Below, piece by piece: positions 9,298 to 17,832 of a stretch of DNA of 64,000 bases. A model generated the notes under the pieces. That model ran no database searches. It was not told the DNA's origin and saw only the letters and a list, made by a program, of their open reading frames with translations. This DNA comes from Herpetosiphon gulosus (GTDB lineage Bacteria > Chloroflexota > Chloroflexia > Chloroflexales > Herpetosiphonaceae), in NCBI RefSeq assembly GCF_039545135.1, contig NZ_BAABRU010000002.1, positions 398,502-462,501 on the forward strand. The letters run 5' to 3'. The position numbers and the translations under genes are program-made. How positions within the stretch are numbered: the first letter of the stretch is position 1; each line of letters starts with the position of its first letter.

Positions 9298-9586
9298 GAG
9301 GAGATAGACAGCGAACCATTGCTAGTCTGCTAGCATGATTGCAAAGCTCACCAACCTAGATTGAGGGAGGTTCAGCACAGCGCCGCGCAATTTGTCGCAG
9401 CGTGCAAAAATTCTGTCTACCGTTCATATAGCCTCGTTGAAAGCCCGCTCGGAAGTCAAAAACCAGCGCTCAAAACGTTGTGATGCGCCCCAGAAAACAA
9501 CTACACTCATCGTTACAATCGATGCAGCCCCCTGCTGCCGATGAGTGCCGAGAAGGCACGGAACCGATTGGCAAATTACTTCACCG
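9272..9586 (-). ncRNA. Candidate structured leader RNA (attenuator/riboswitch) or small RNA
   Basis: About 315 bases transcribed from the promoter at 9593-9620. Visible structure: hairpin GTGCC/GGCAC (9545-9559), a long-range stem CTGTCTA/TAGACAG (9413-9419 with 9305-9311) enclosing a ~93-base multi-branch region, and inside it hairpin GCTAG/CTAGC (9321-9334). GGTGAG (minus strand of 9347-9352) can pair with CTCACC (minus strand of 9295-9300), which overlaps the terminator's 5' arm, a plausible antiterminator. I looked for and did not find TPP, FMN, lysine, cobalamin or T-box signatures. The ligand, if any, is unknown; an amino acid or polyamine would fit the downstream gene. Confidence 0.55.
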
Positions 9587-9592
9587 CTGCAT

Positions 9593-9620
9593 ATTTTAGC
9601 CTAATTTTGGTGCTTGTCAA
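9593..9620 (-). promoter_or_regulatory. Sigma-70 promoter of the leader/decarboxylase unit
   Basis: On the minus strand TTGACA (9615-9620), a 16-base spacer and TAAAAT (9593-9598). It lies after the stop of the upstream kinase gene (9703), so the decarboxylase has its own transcript with a start near 9586. Confidence 0.7.
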
Positions 9621-9702
9621 ATAAGAAAATAGTATGAATTCGGTGGCAAAATCATGGGGGATACTCACAACAATTCAGCTGATCACAAAGGGCTAAATCG
9701 AG

Positions 9703-10863
9703 TTACATGGCTGTAACAGGCGCTAATTGAAATGCTGGCACAATTAATTGAAAATTCGAACCCTGCCCAATTACGCTCTCAACCATAATATCGCCGCCTA
9801 AAAGTTTTGCCAACGAACGACTAATTGCCAAGCCCAAACCAGTGCCGCCAAAGCGTGCCGCTGTCGATTGTTCGGCTTGGACAAAGGGCTGAAACAGGTT
9901 GGCAACTTGTTCGCTGCTCATGCCAATCCCAGTATCAGCTACTTCAAAATGCAGCCAATCGCCATCACGTTTGGCCCGCAGGGTAATGCTACCTTGTTGG
10001 GTGAATTTGGTAGCATTAGTTAATAAATTAAGTAAGATTTGGCGTAACTTTTGCAAATCGCTGTGCATTACACCCAAATCCTCAGCTACATCCAACACAA
10101 GGCGATTGTTATTTTTGGCAATTTGCGGCTGAATATACAGTTCCAGATCGTTGATTAACTCAATCACATGAAAATCTTGGCCGAACAATTCCATGCGCCC
10201 AGCCTCAATTTTGGAGAGATCAAGCACATCGTTGATCAAGCCCAACAGATGTACGCCAGCGTTGCGAATCGTACTGAGATCTTGCACATAGTTGGTTAAT
10301 TGATCAGCCTCGGCATCTTCTTGCAGCAGTTCGCTATAGCCGATAATTGCATTCAACGGTGTGCGCAATTCGTGGCTCATCATGGCCAGAAATTGGCTTT
10401 TAGAGCGATTGGCCAACTCAGCCTCTTCTTTGGCTGCTAGCAACGATTGCTCAATCTGTTTGCGCTGGCTAATTTCGTTGGCCAACAATTCGCGCTCACG
10501 CTGAAGCTCGCTGGTTTGGGTCTGAATTTTATTAATCAACGAGCGCAACCAACCAATGGCTCCGCCGACCACAAATGCCATCATCAAGCCAGGCCCAAGC
10601 GCCAGAATCTCAGCAAAGGATGCCCCATTCAACAAAAATAAGCCGATGTTGAGACAAATCCCAATCAATGCAGCGATCAAGCCACCACGCCAACCCAAAA
10701 GCCAGGCAGCTAAACCAACTGGGAGCAGTAATAATGAGCCAATAACCGCCCCAGCCTGATCATAAAACCAAATAAAACTCAGACTATAACCAACGAAGGC
10801 CATCCCGATAATCATGATATGGCGTAGCTGCTGGATTGATTGTTCAATCGTTTGTTTGGGCAT
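9703..10863 (-). CDS. Membrane sensor histidine kinase
   Basis: 386 residues. The first ~105 residues contain about four membrane segments without a recognisable extracellular domain, followed by a coiled coil (about 110-155), the HisKA domain with SHELRTP (His164) and a HATPase domain with N, G1 (DTGIGM) and G2 (GGTGLGLAI) boxes. There is no receiver domain, and no response regulator gene is adjacent, so its partner is elsewhere. It begins 11 bases after the DUF2721 gene, and the two are probably co-transcribed. It may respond to a membrane or intramembrane cue, judging from the lack of a sensor loop. Confidence 0.85.
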   Translation of the reverse strand: MPKQTIEQSIQQLRHIMIIGMAFVGYSLSFIWFYDQAGAVIGSLLLLPVGLAAWLLGWRGGLIAALIGICLNIGLFLLNGASFAEILALGPGLMMAFVVGGAIGWLRSLINKIQTQTSELQRERELLANEISQRKQIEQSLLAAKEEAELANRSKSQFLAMMSHELRTPLNAIIGYSELLQEDAEADQLTNYVQDLSTIRNAGVHLLGLINDVLDLSKIEAGRMELFGQDFHVIELINDLELYIQPQIAKNNNRLVLDVAEDLGVMHSDLQKLRQILLNLLTNATKFTQQGSITLRAKRDGDWLHFEVADTGIGMSSEQVANLFQPFVQAEQSTAARFGGTGLGLAISRSLAKLLGGDIMVESVIGQGSNFQLIVPAFQLAPVTAM

Positions 10864-10874
10864 AATAAATCCAA

Positions 10875-11264
10875 TTATTCATCGAGATCGGCAATTTCAA
10901 GGCTGAGGGCATCGATCGAAACCTGAATTTCACGCAGCGATAAGCCCAACGAAGTCAAAAGTAATACCAAACTTATCGCAAATGTGCCTTTACCCAACAG
11001 CTCTTGGCCCGCGAAGAGCACAAACATACACAGCACACAAAAGAAAAATGCTGCAACGCCGCAAATCTGCATGCTACGAATAATCCCAATGCGGTAGCGT
11101 AAATTTTCCAACTGGCCGCGAATCCGTGGATCACGATCAAGTTTATAGCGACTTTTAAGTTCGCGCATCAGGGCGGCGATTGAAAGAAAGCGATTGGTAT
11201 AGGCCAAAAACAGCAACGAAATTGCTGGAAACAACAGCGCTGGCGTGGTGAAAGTCAGTTCCAT
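10875..11264 (-). CDS. DUF2721 family membrane protein
   Basis: 129 residues beginning with FTTPALLFPAISLLFLAYTN, the hallmark N-terminal helix of DUF2721 proteins, then a charged cytoplasmic segment (about 25-55) and two further membrane helices (about 63-90 and 92-112). Function of the family is unknown. It is first in a probable two-gene operon with the downstream kinase, so it might act with it at the membrane; that link is inference from spacing only. Confidence 0.8.
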   Translation of the reverse strand: MELTFTTPALLFPAISLLFLAYTNRFLSIAALMRELKSRYKLDRDPRIRGQLENLRYRIGIIRSMQICGVAAFFFCVLCMFVLFAGQELLGKGTFAISLVLLLTSLGLSLREIQVSIDALSLEIADLDE

Positions 11265-11380
11265 GATGAGCCTGCTTTGATGCTAAATTGAACTCCATAA
11301 CCAGATAGTTTAGCACTTTTAGCGCAAGTAATTGGATGCAAAATGACACCGTGCGGCGCTAGATCATCACAATTAACGCC

Positions 11381-11413
11381 AAAACCGCCCATTCGAGCGA
11401 ATGAGCGGTTTGG
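11381..11413 (-). terminator. Terminator of the WXG100-hydrolase operon
   Basis: AACCGC-C-CATTCG and CGAATG-A-GCGGTT form a 12-bp stem with one mismatch. On the minus strand TTTTGG follows. It lies 16 bases after the last gene of the operon. Confidence 0.65.
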
Positions 11414-11428
11414 TACAGGCGAACCAAC

Positions 11429-12214
11429 TTATGAAAGTGACTCATAGATTATGCCACCAAGCCCCATATAATCGATGCCCTTGAGTTGATAGCGCTCAAT
11501 TTCAAGGTCGGCTTGGGTCATCAAAAACGAGCCAATTTCATTCTTAAATAGGGTATATTCACGAGCCATGGCATGGCTACCACTATATTGGATGGTTACA
11601 AATACGGTGGTGGTTGAAGGCAAGCGGAACATGCGCACCAACAATTCAGCTTCAGTCGGCGAAACCCCGCTGCGCACCAAGGTATCAGCTGATTGCGCGG
11701 TTTGGCCTTGCTCAGCCAATTGCCGCGCCATAACTAATTTTTCGCGGCTAATATCAACATGCAAATTAACCGCTGGCGTGTTCGAAGCGTAATCGCTCAG
11801 TTGAAACACCGTTTCAATCAATCGATCAAGATTGGGCATCTGCGCAAGGTTGTGAACTTCAGGGTTGATCACCGTATGTACGACCAAGGAATCATCGCGC
11901 ACATGGCCAAACCCTTGCAGCACCACCCCATCGGCACGAGTATGATAAACCACCAGTGAGCGTTGTGGATACGCGCAACTTGCCACAACTCCAAGCAAAT
12001 CTCGAACAATTAATAATTGACCATTTTCATCTACCGCCGCAGCGTTGCGAGCACGGAGCGAATGTTCAGCCTGCAACAACTCCAAAGCGCGTTGATTCTC
12101 ATCGGCGGTGGTCGCTTGAACACCCATCAAAGCGGGAGCTTTCAAGAGTGCACTAATTAACAGCAGTTCACTGCGTGAAAGTGTTACTGCGACCAAGGGT
12201 TGGGGGGTTGTCAT
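11429..12214 (-). CDS. Unknown protein of the WXG100 operon, possibly EspG-like
   Basis: 261 residues, no signal peptide or membrane segment, so cytoplasmic. It starts with VTLSRSELLLISALL and has a mixed alpha/beta pattern ending in a segment with AREYTLFKNEIGSFL. Size, N-terminal ELLxL helix and gene company resemble EspG, the cytosolic chaperone of type VII secretion substrates, but I cannot align it with confidence, and I offer this only as a guess. AGGAG lies 8 bases before the ATG. The gene starts 11 bases after the lipoprotein stop, so it is the third gene of the operon. Confidence 0.6.
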   Translation of the reverse strand: MTTPQPLVAVTLSRSELLLISALLKAPALMGVQATTADENQRALELLQAEHSLRARNAAAVDENGQLLIVRDLLGVVASCAYPQRSLVVYHTRADGVVLQGFGHVRDDSLVVHTVINPEVHNLAQMPNLDRLIETVFQLSDYASNTPAVNLHVDISREKLVMARQLAEQGQTAQSADTLVRSGVSPTEAELLVRMFRLPSTTTVFVTIQYSGSHAMAREYTLFKNEIGSFLMTQADLEIERYQLKGIDYMGLGGIIYESLS

Positions 12215-12225
12215 GCCCTAATCTC

Positions 12226-12870
12226 CTACGGTACAACCGCAAAGGTACTGTCAATTGCAATCGGGTTGGAGTATCGATGTTCCCATTCGTGGCCCGAAGC
12301 ATTGCGATCATCGACCCCACGTTGGCGCGATTCACGAGTGTTCACCGCAATCCGTTGGACCGTTGGCCATTGCGCTTGTTCATTCGGGGCGATGGGAATC
12401 ACAAATGTCCGTTTATTAAGCTTACTAACTTTTAATGCTTCTAACCAACGAGTTTGATCTGGTTCTTCACGTTCAAATTCGATCGTGGTGAGTTCACCCA
12501 TAACTCTATCATCAACCAAGCCAACAATCAGCCGATAGCCATCGATCTCGAATAAAGCTGTTTGCAGCGGGGCTTCGGGAAAGGTTTGAGTCAAAGGGAG
12601 CGCAAAAGCCGCTGCATCAGCATTTGGCTCAAGGTAGGCAATCGTTGTTGGTTCGCCAGCCATGGTTTGAGCTCGAATCAAGCTTAAACGGCGATAGCGT
12701 GGTTTGTCACCCAACCACGGGCTGATATCAAGTGTGCCAATTGTTTGAATCGACTGTTCTTCGAGGCCGTTACGCACGGCCTCGGGAACAGCACTCGATC
12801 CACATCCAAAGAGTGATGCCAACAATCCCATTGCAAGCATCCCCCACCATACTCTACACACAACCTGCAT
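12226..12870 (-). CDS. Predicted lipoprotein of the WXG100 operon
   Basis: 214 residues. A hydrophobic leader is followed by LFGC (Cys23), an acceptable though not ideal lipobox, so it is probably a surface- or membrane-anchored lipoprotein. The mature part matches no family I know. It starts 3 bases after the WXG100-hydrolase stop, which indicates translational coupling. Its role might be as a binding or immunity partner of the hydrolase at the cell envelope; this rests on position alone. Confidence 0.7.
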   Translation of the reverse strand: MQVVCRVWWGMLAMGLLASLFGCGSSAVPEAVRNGLEEQSIQTIGTLDISPWLGDKPRYRRLSLIRAQTMAGEPTTIAYLEPNADAAAFALPLTQTFPEAPLQTALFEIDGYRLIVGLVDDRVMGELTTIEFEREEPDQTRWLEALKVSKLNKRTFVIPIAPNEQAQWPTVQRIAVNTRESRQRGVDDRNASGHEWEHRYSNPIAIDSTFAVVP

Positions 12871-12873
12871 GGA

Positions 12874-14148
12874 TTACTTCAGGTATGGAGCAACTTGGGG
12901 GTAGCTGTTTTTAATGATGCTAACCACATCGTTGCTCGTCCAATAGGAGTTGTGATTGCTAATAGGGTTGCCAGCATTGGCGTTAGTCGTAAAGTAATTG
13001 ATGCCAGCATCGCGGGCAGCATTATCGGCCCCAAGCACGCCAGGCACAACCAATGGCAAGGATTTAGGCGCTAAAATGCCAGTCATCAAGCCTGGGGTTA
13101 GGAAATTACGCCCTTCATCGGAGCGAATCCATGGTTGGCCAATGTAATCGCCTTTGTCGCTCACGCTGAGGAACTTGGCATATTGCATCGCCCGATCAGC
13201 ATTGGCCACGGGCGACCCGAGCGTAACCACCCCAGAAACATCAACGCCCATGTTATTTTCAAGCATTGGCGCGAGGTTACTGACAACCGCCCCACCGCCG
13301 CTATGCCCAATCAGCATGACGGTTTGGCCAGGCAATAATGGATTACGCGCAAGGTCTTGTTGAATAAAGTTGTAGCTTTCTTGGGTATACTTGCCCTGAT
13401 CTTGCATTGTATACTCTTGCACAACTTCGCTGACCCCGACTCCAGTATTAAACAACATTGAAGCCCCGTTGACAACACTGGCACCAGCGCCTGTAATTCC
13501 ATTAACCACTGAGGCTCCGGCTCCGGTCAGCCAATCGACGGGCGACAACCAACCACCATGATTGGTGCCTTGCAAGTCGGTGCCTTGCAAGTTGGTGGTG
13601 TAGTTGGTGTTGTAAATTGCCGGCATGGCCTTGATTTGGCTTGGATCATAGCCATGGGCCGCCAACAAGCCAGCCAGTTGCTGTGGACCTTCGCCTGGTG
13701 TGCCATCTGGTTCGCTGGCGTTAATCCCATTGACAATGTACATCCGTGGTGGTGGCAACTGACTAGCCGCTGCCGAACCTGCTGCATTGCCAGCCGCAGC
13801 ACTGAATGAAACACCGCTGCCAGCGCCTGAGCTAGCTTCGCCATCGGCAAATGTGATCCCCTTAGCCGCCTCTTGTTCAGCTTGCTGAAAGATCGTGCTA
13901 ATTTGTTGGGTCACCGTTTGCGCTTCCCGCAATACACCTGTTAGACGTTGCATTGTGGGGAAAATTTCCACCTGCATTTCATTGAAAAATGCCTTTGCCG
14001 CATCACCCATCCATCCGCCATTGGCTAAACTTTCATAGCTCTGGCGAATCTGGCTGTTGATTTGATCAACTACCTCCGATTGCTTGCCAAACCGACTTGC
14101 AACTTGAGTGAGTTGGTCATACTGAGCTTGAACGATTTCAGCTCCCAT
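12874..14148 (-). CDS. WXG100 domain fused to an alpha/beta hydrolase
   Basis: 424 residues in two parts. Residues 1-95 form a helix-turn-helix with the WXG motif in the turn (Trp46-Met-Gly48, within NGGWMGDAAKAFF), as in ESAT-6/WXG100 proteins exported by type VII systems. A Gly/Ser/Ala-rich linker (about 100-130) leads to an alpha/beta hydrolase with the nucleophile elbow GHSGGG (Ser283). No Sec signal is present, consistent with WXG100-dependent export. The likely role is a secreted lipase/esterase or a polymorphic-toxin-like effector. AAGGAG stands 7 bases before the ATG. First gene of a three-gene operon; no EccC-type ATPase is in this window. Confidence 0.8.
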   Translation of the reverse strand: MGAEIVQAQYDQLTQVASRFGKQSEVVDQINSQIRQSYESLANGGWMGDAAKAFFNEMQVEIFPTMQRLTGVLREAQTVTQQISTIFQQAEQEAAKGITFADGEASSGAGSGVSFSAAAGNAAGSAAASQLPPPRMYIVNGINASEPDGTPGEGPQQLAGLLAAHGYDPSQIKAMPAIYNTNYTTNLQGTDLQGTNHGGWLSPVDWLTGAGASVVNGITGAGASVVNGASMLFNTGVGVSEVVQEYTMQDQGKYTQESYNFIQQDLARNPLLPGQTVMLIGHSGGGAVVSNLAPMLENNMGVDVSGVVTLGSPVANADRAMQYAKFLSVSDKGDYIGQPWIRSDEGRNFLTPGLMTGILAPKSLPLVVPGVLGADNAARDAGINYFTTNANAGNPISNHNSYWTSNDVVSIIKNSYPQVAPYLK

Positions 14149-14396
14149 GCCAATACTCCTTAAAAGTGCGCTTCAACCTCGGGAATGCCCTTGCTCTCGT
14201 TGACCGAATGTGGGGTAAAAAACCGAAATGTAGCAGTATCATCGTATAAAAACAGTCTTACGTCAAGATCTTTATTAAGAAAAAGCTGCAATCTAGCAGC
14301 TAGCTAGTTAGTTATTGTTAAGTATCTTGATCAGGTTAGTCTTTTTTAGGCCTAGGTTTGTTTTGCCCCACTAAGAGCGTTGCAAGAACAAGACCA
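14149..14396. other. Intergenic region upstream of the WXG100 operon
   Basis: About 250 bases without a coding region. It should hold the operon promoter on the minus strand: TTGACG (about 14261-14266) is a possible -35, but I find no convincing -10 at the right distance. A short hairpin AGCTGC/GCAGCT occurs near 14285-14302. Confidence 0.4.
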
Positions 14397-14429
14397 AGCA
14401 AAACCCCTTGATCAACCGATCAAGGGGTT
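14397..14429 (-). terminator. Terminator of the permease-to-pentapeptide operon
   Basis: A perfect 12-bp stem, AACCCCTTGATC (14402-14413) with its complement (14418-14429) and a 4-base loop. On the minus strand TTTTGC follows. It ends the operon that starts at 19088. Confidence 0.8.
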
Positions 14430-14468
14430 AACTAAATTTGCGCCAGTTGTTTGATCAATTGAACTGAT

Positions 14469-15188
14469 TCATGATTCAAGTAACGTGGCTCGCATCCAAT
14501 CGGCATCGTGGCGTTGGCTGCCATCGGCCTCAGGGCTGGCATCAAACCAACCAGCAAACCGCCCGTTCTCAACCACTATATCTTTGGCTTGCAACCCAGC
14601 AACCGCCAAATTCTCGAAGCTTTTCAGCTTGCGCAAACTGGCCGCGTTTAAGTTTACACCCCGTAAATCACAGGCGTAAATCGCCGCAAAATCAAGCATG
14701 GCATGATCAAATTGGGCATTGCGAGCTGAGCTACGGCTCAGACTGAAACGCACTGCATGGGTATAACTAATCCTCGCCTGATCCAAAATGCTGGTCTCAA
14801 CACTGGTTTTGTTCAGATCGGCATAGGCCAGATTGGCTTGGCTAAAATCGCTTAGTTTAATGATTGCACTGATCAGATCAGCCTGTTGCCAATTGCTGTC
14901 ACGGGCATCAATTTGCTCACAAAAGCTCGAAGCAAAGCAGGCCTTGCGCAAATCGGCAGCTTGTAAATCGACCTTGCGCAACGTTGCCCCAAAAAAATTA
15001 CAATCGCGCAAATCGCAGCCTGCCAACACCACGTTTTCAAGCTGCATGCGCATCAACGAACGCCCACGCAAATCCATGCCCCGTAGATCACAATTGCGCA
15101 AGCTCATAGCTTCGCCAACCGGTTCTTGCAGCCATGCGGTATGTGCAGCCAGCAGTTGATCAAGCTTTTGTTGCGAAAAATAGCGCAT
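14469..15188 (-). CDS. Pentapeptide-repeat protein
   Basis: 239 residues made mostly of A(D/N)Lxx repeats (for example CDLRG MDLRG, ADLRK, ANLAY ADLNK) between about residues 27 and 200, predicting a right-handed quadrilateral beta-helix. Such proteins include Qnr/MfpA DNA mimics that protect gyrase, but most have no known role, and nothing here proves gyrase binding. It lacks a signal peptide. GAGG lies 8 bases before the ATG. Last gene of a five-gene operon with a permease, an esterase and a glycosyltransferase. Confidence 0.85.
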   Translation of the reverse strand: MRYFSQQKLDQLLAAHTAWLQEPVGEAMSLRNCDLRGMDLRGRSLMRMQLENVVLAGCDLRDCNFFGATLRKVDLQAADLRKACFASSFCEQIDARDSNWQQADLISAIIKLSDFSQANLAYADLNKTSVETSILDQARISYTHAVRFSLSRSSARNAQFDHAMLDFAAIYACDLRGVNLNAASLRKLKSFENLAVAGLQAKDIVVENGRFAGWFDASPEADGSQRHDADWMRATLLES

Positions 15189-15212
15189 TGCTAACGCCTC
15201 AGCATTCCAAAC

Positions 15213-16478
15213 CTAAGCTTGCATACGTTGTTCAATAATTTCGACGGCGCAGCTGATGCCCTGCTCGGCTTGCAGGGTTTTGGCCATCGCTTGAGCATTG
15301 TGCTGCATGCTCGGCGTGTTAGAGGCTTGCGAAATCGCCCAAGCCAAACGATCGACAGTGAGTTTATTGCGCGGAATCGCCTTTGGCCCTAAGCCCAAGT
15401 CATATACTCGCTGCCCCCAACGCAATTGATCGCCCAAATGCGGCACGATCACGGTGGGCAAACCAGCCGCCAAGCTTGCAGCAGTTGTGCCAGCCCCTCC
15501 ATGGTGCACCGCCGCTTTGACATGGCGAAAAAGCCGTTCATGCGGTGCTGCACCAATTCGAAAAACAGTTTTAGGCAATTCGATTTGGCCCAAGCCAGCC
15601 CAGCCAGTCTGGATAATTGCCCGTTGCCCACTATGCGCCACCGCTTTGAGCAACAGTTCGGTAAAGGCATCGGGGTTGGCTCCAGTCATGCTGCCAAAAC
15701 CAATGTAGATTGGAGTTGGTCCATCGGCCAAAAATTGCTCAAGTTCAGGCGGCATTTGCCAAGCCTCATCTGGCGGCAACATCCAATAACCCACCGTCTG
15801 AATATTGGCAGGCCAATCGCTAGGATGCGGAATAATTGCCGAGCTATAGCCTTGAATCATGGTGGTTTGGCGCAAACGCTCGGTATATTCGCGCACGCTT
15901 TGGGCTGGTAATTTGAGCTGTTGCTGACGAAATTGATTAATAAAATCACCGCCAACCTGCCACATAAACGGCTCGATCACCCATCGCCCAAACCAATAAT
16001 TAATGATGTTGTCGTGGTTTGGTAGAATTGCCGCCGCACTGGCAGGACCGCAACGCGTGGCCAACATAGCTGGTTGCAATGGCGTGCTAATATGCAGCAC
16101 CTTCAGCACTTCAGCCAAAGTCACCGCAAACACGTCCGAGGTAAAACTGCTAATCAACACATCGCAGTTTTGGGCGGCTTGCCAAGCATCTTCAACCATA
16201 GTCAAGGCATGTTGCTTCAACAACCGGCGCATCGCATTGCGCTGCTTAATTGGATTAGCCCCATGTTTGACCCAATCGTTGCCATGATCGCTCAACATCA
16301 TCTGCTGAATATCGACCCGCGCAGTGGCAACTTGTAGGCCAAACTCCTCAACCCAGCTTTTAAAATTGCTGCTGACCAACAGGGTTATTGAATGCCCGCG
16401 CTGTTGTAAGGCCAAGCCCAAGGCCACCATCGGCTGAACATCACCACGTGTCCCAAACGCAATAATTAAAATTCTCAC
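15213..16478 (-). CDS. UGT/MGT-type glycosyltransferase (GT1)
   Basis: GT-B fold glycosyltransferase, 421 residues. The N-terminus ILIIAFGTRGDVQPMVALG is the acceptor-domain start shared by sterol glucosyltransferases and natural-product transferases. The donor-binding signature is VHHGGAGTTAASLAAGLPTVIVPHLGDQ. Members move a sugar from a nucleotide donor to a small lipophilic acceptor, to make glycolipids or glycosylated natural products or to inactivate macrolides; the acceptor cannot be told. The start is GTG, overlapping the esterase stop by four bases (GTGA), with GGGAG 7 bases before it. Confidence 0.87.
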   Translation of the reverse strand: MRILIIAFGTRGDVQPMVALGLALQQRGHSITLLVSSNFKSWVEEFGLQVATARVDIQQMMLSDHGNDWVKHGANPIKQRNAMRRLLKQHALTMVEDAWQAAQNCDVLISSFTSDVFAVTLAEVLKVLHISTPLQPAMLATRCGPASAAAILPNHDNIINYWFGRWVIEPFMWQVGGDFINQFRQQQLKLPAQSVREYTERLRQTTMIQGYSSAIIPHPSDWPANIQTVGYWMLPPDEAWQMPPELEQFLADGPTPIYIGFGSMTGANPDAFTELLLKAVAHSGQRAIIQTGWAGLGQIELPKTVFRIGAAPHERLFRHVKAAVHHGGAGTTAASLAAGLPTVIVPHLGDQLRWGQRVYDLGLGPKAIPRNKLTVDRLAWAISQASNTPSMQHNAQAMAKTLQAEQGISCAVEIIEQRMQA

Positions 16479-17308
16479 ACACTTGCTCCCAGTAAAAAGG
16501 CTAAGGGTAGCTCAATTCGTTCACGCCAAGCATGCTCGGAATGGTCTGCCCCAACAAATTTTTTGGTCAGCCAATTGCGGCTTTGGCGATACCCTGCCGC
16601 TTGCATCCATCCATCCATTTCTCTTTGATATGGCTCATACTCAGCATCAAGCCCTTCGGTGCCAAAATCAAAATACAACCGATGCTTATTAGGTTTCGGT
16701 AGCCGTTGGCCAAACCAGCGTACCAACGGGCTTGCCCCAATTGGCCAGTGGGTCGAAAGACACCCAGCATTGCCAAAAACTTTCGGGTATTCGACCAAGG
16801 CATAGAGCGAAATGATGCCGCCCATACTTGCGCCCATAATGCTGGTATGCTCAGGCTCAGGGTGGGTACGATAGGTTGCATCGATCTGTGGTTTCAGCGT
16901 TTTTACAATCCAAGCCAAATATTGATCGGAAAGTGGTACGCCACCAACAGCTGCGACAAATTGCGCTTGGGCGGCGGCGTTGGCAGTGTAGAATGGCTTG
17001 GCAGGCAAATAATCGCGAATCCGCTGCTCGCTATTCCAAATGCCAACCACAATCGCGCCATTGATCGTTTGGGTTGCAATCAAGTTTTCTAGCGCCTCAT
17101 CAACCCCCAAATCAACCCCGATATAGGCCAAAGCTGGGTCAAACACGTTTTGACCATCATGTATGTAGATCACTGGAAAAGCTTCGCTACTGCTATGGTA
17201 ATTGGCTGGCAGCCATACATCAACATTGCGGGGCAAAAGGCCAGGAATATCCATATTGGCATAGCGTTCTAAAAATCCAGTTGCATCAGATAATTCAATA
17301 GTCTGCAT
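16475..17308 (-). CDS. Esterase of the Fes/esterase-D type (alpha/beta hydrolase)
   Basis: 277 residues. An N-terminal beta-rich segment with VDVWLPANY and VIYIHDGQNVFD matches the putative esterase family (enterochelin-esterase/IroE-like). The nucleophile is in GASMGG, and a C-terminal HSEHAWRER supplies the catalytic His. It has no signal peptide, so it acts in the cytoplasm. The substrate is unknown. GAGG lies 5 bases before the ATG; the gene follows the small unknown gene by 11 bases and overlaps the glycosyltransferase by 4 bases, so the three are translated together. Confidence 0.85.
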   Translation of the reverse strand: MQTIELSDATGFLERYANMDIPGLLPRNVDVWLPANYHSSSEAFPVIYIHDGQNVFDPALAYIGVDLGVDEALENLIATQTINGAIVVGIWNSEQRIRDYLPAKPFYTANAAAQAQFVAAVGGVPLSDQYLAWIVKTLKPQIDATYRTHPEPEHTSIMGASMGGIISLYALVEYPKVFGNAGCLSTHWPIGASPLVRWFGQRLPKPNKHRLYFDFGTEGLDAEYEPYQREMDGWMQAAGYRQSRNWLTKKFVGADHSEHAWRERIELPLAFLLGASV

Positions 17309-17319
17309 AGCTACCTCAA

Positions 17320-17832
17320 CTACGAATCTAGAGTTTTTAGCATGGTCTGGATGAAGTTAATCGCCATTTTGGGTGGGAGGCTTGAGCGCGGCCAAGTTCG
17401 CTGATGAATAATGCTATAGCCGCGTGGGTTGAGCAAGATCATCGAACAAGAGTAGCCACCAATCCAAGCAAAAAAAGGTTGTTCAACCAGTTTAATACAT
17501 TCGGCGCTAAATTCACGGGCGCTCACCGCTACCGTAATTGCATTGGGTAGATGCAAGCGCAGCCAGCGTTTCCGCACAAAACCAGCCTCGACTAGCTTTA
17601 ATTGGGCCAAATTGGCTTGCTCTAAGGTATAGGCTTGATATTCTTGATCAATCGCTAGCCGATCAAAATCCCAAAAAGCCAGATCATTGGTCACTTTGCC
17701 AATTAAGGGTAGCGGCGCAACCCAACGTAGATGCACATCGGCAGCTTGCGGGTTAAGTTGAATCGGGCGGGTATAATTCATGTCCCGCCGTTCCAGCCAA
17801 CGCGTTAATTGGTCAAAGAAGTAATAATTCAT
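17320..17832 (-). CDS. Unknown protein in the permease operon
   Basis: About 170 residues, no family recognised. It is rich in aromatic residues, has no signal peptide, and has one moderately hydrophobic stretch (around AWIGGYSCSMILL). I prefer the ATG at 17832 (MNYYFFDQ) because it forms an ATGA overlap with the permease stop; an ATG at 17850 is also possible and adds six residues. It sits second in the five-gene operon between permease and esterase. Confidence 0.65.
   Translation of the reverse strand: MNYYFFDQLTRWLERRDMNYTRPIQLNPQAADVHLRWVAPLPLIGKVTNDLAFWDFDRLAIDQEYQAYTLEQANLAQLKLVEAGFVRKRWLRLHLPNAITVAVSAREFSAECIKLVEQPFFAWIGGYSCSMILLNPRGYSIIHQRTWPRSSLPPKMAINFIQTMLKTLDS

Noticed and set aside
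9251..9590. Known riboswitch or RNase P/tmRNA
   Set aside because: I looked for the TPP, FMN, lysine, cobalamin, T-box, RNase P and tmRNA signature strings and found none.
15213..17308. Frameshift between glycosyltransferase and esterase
   Set aside because: The 4-base overlap is a normal GTGA translational coupling; both proteins are full length.
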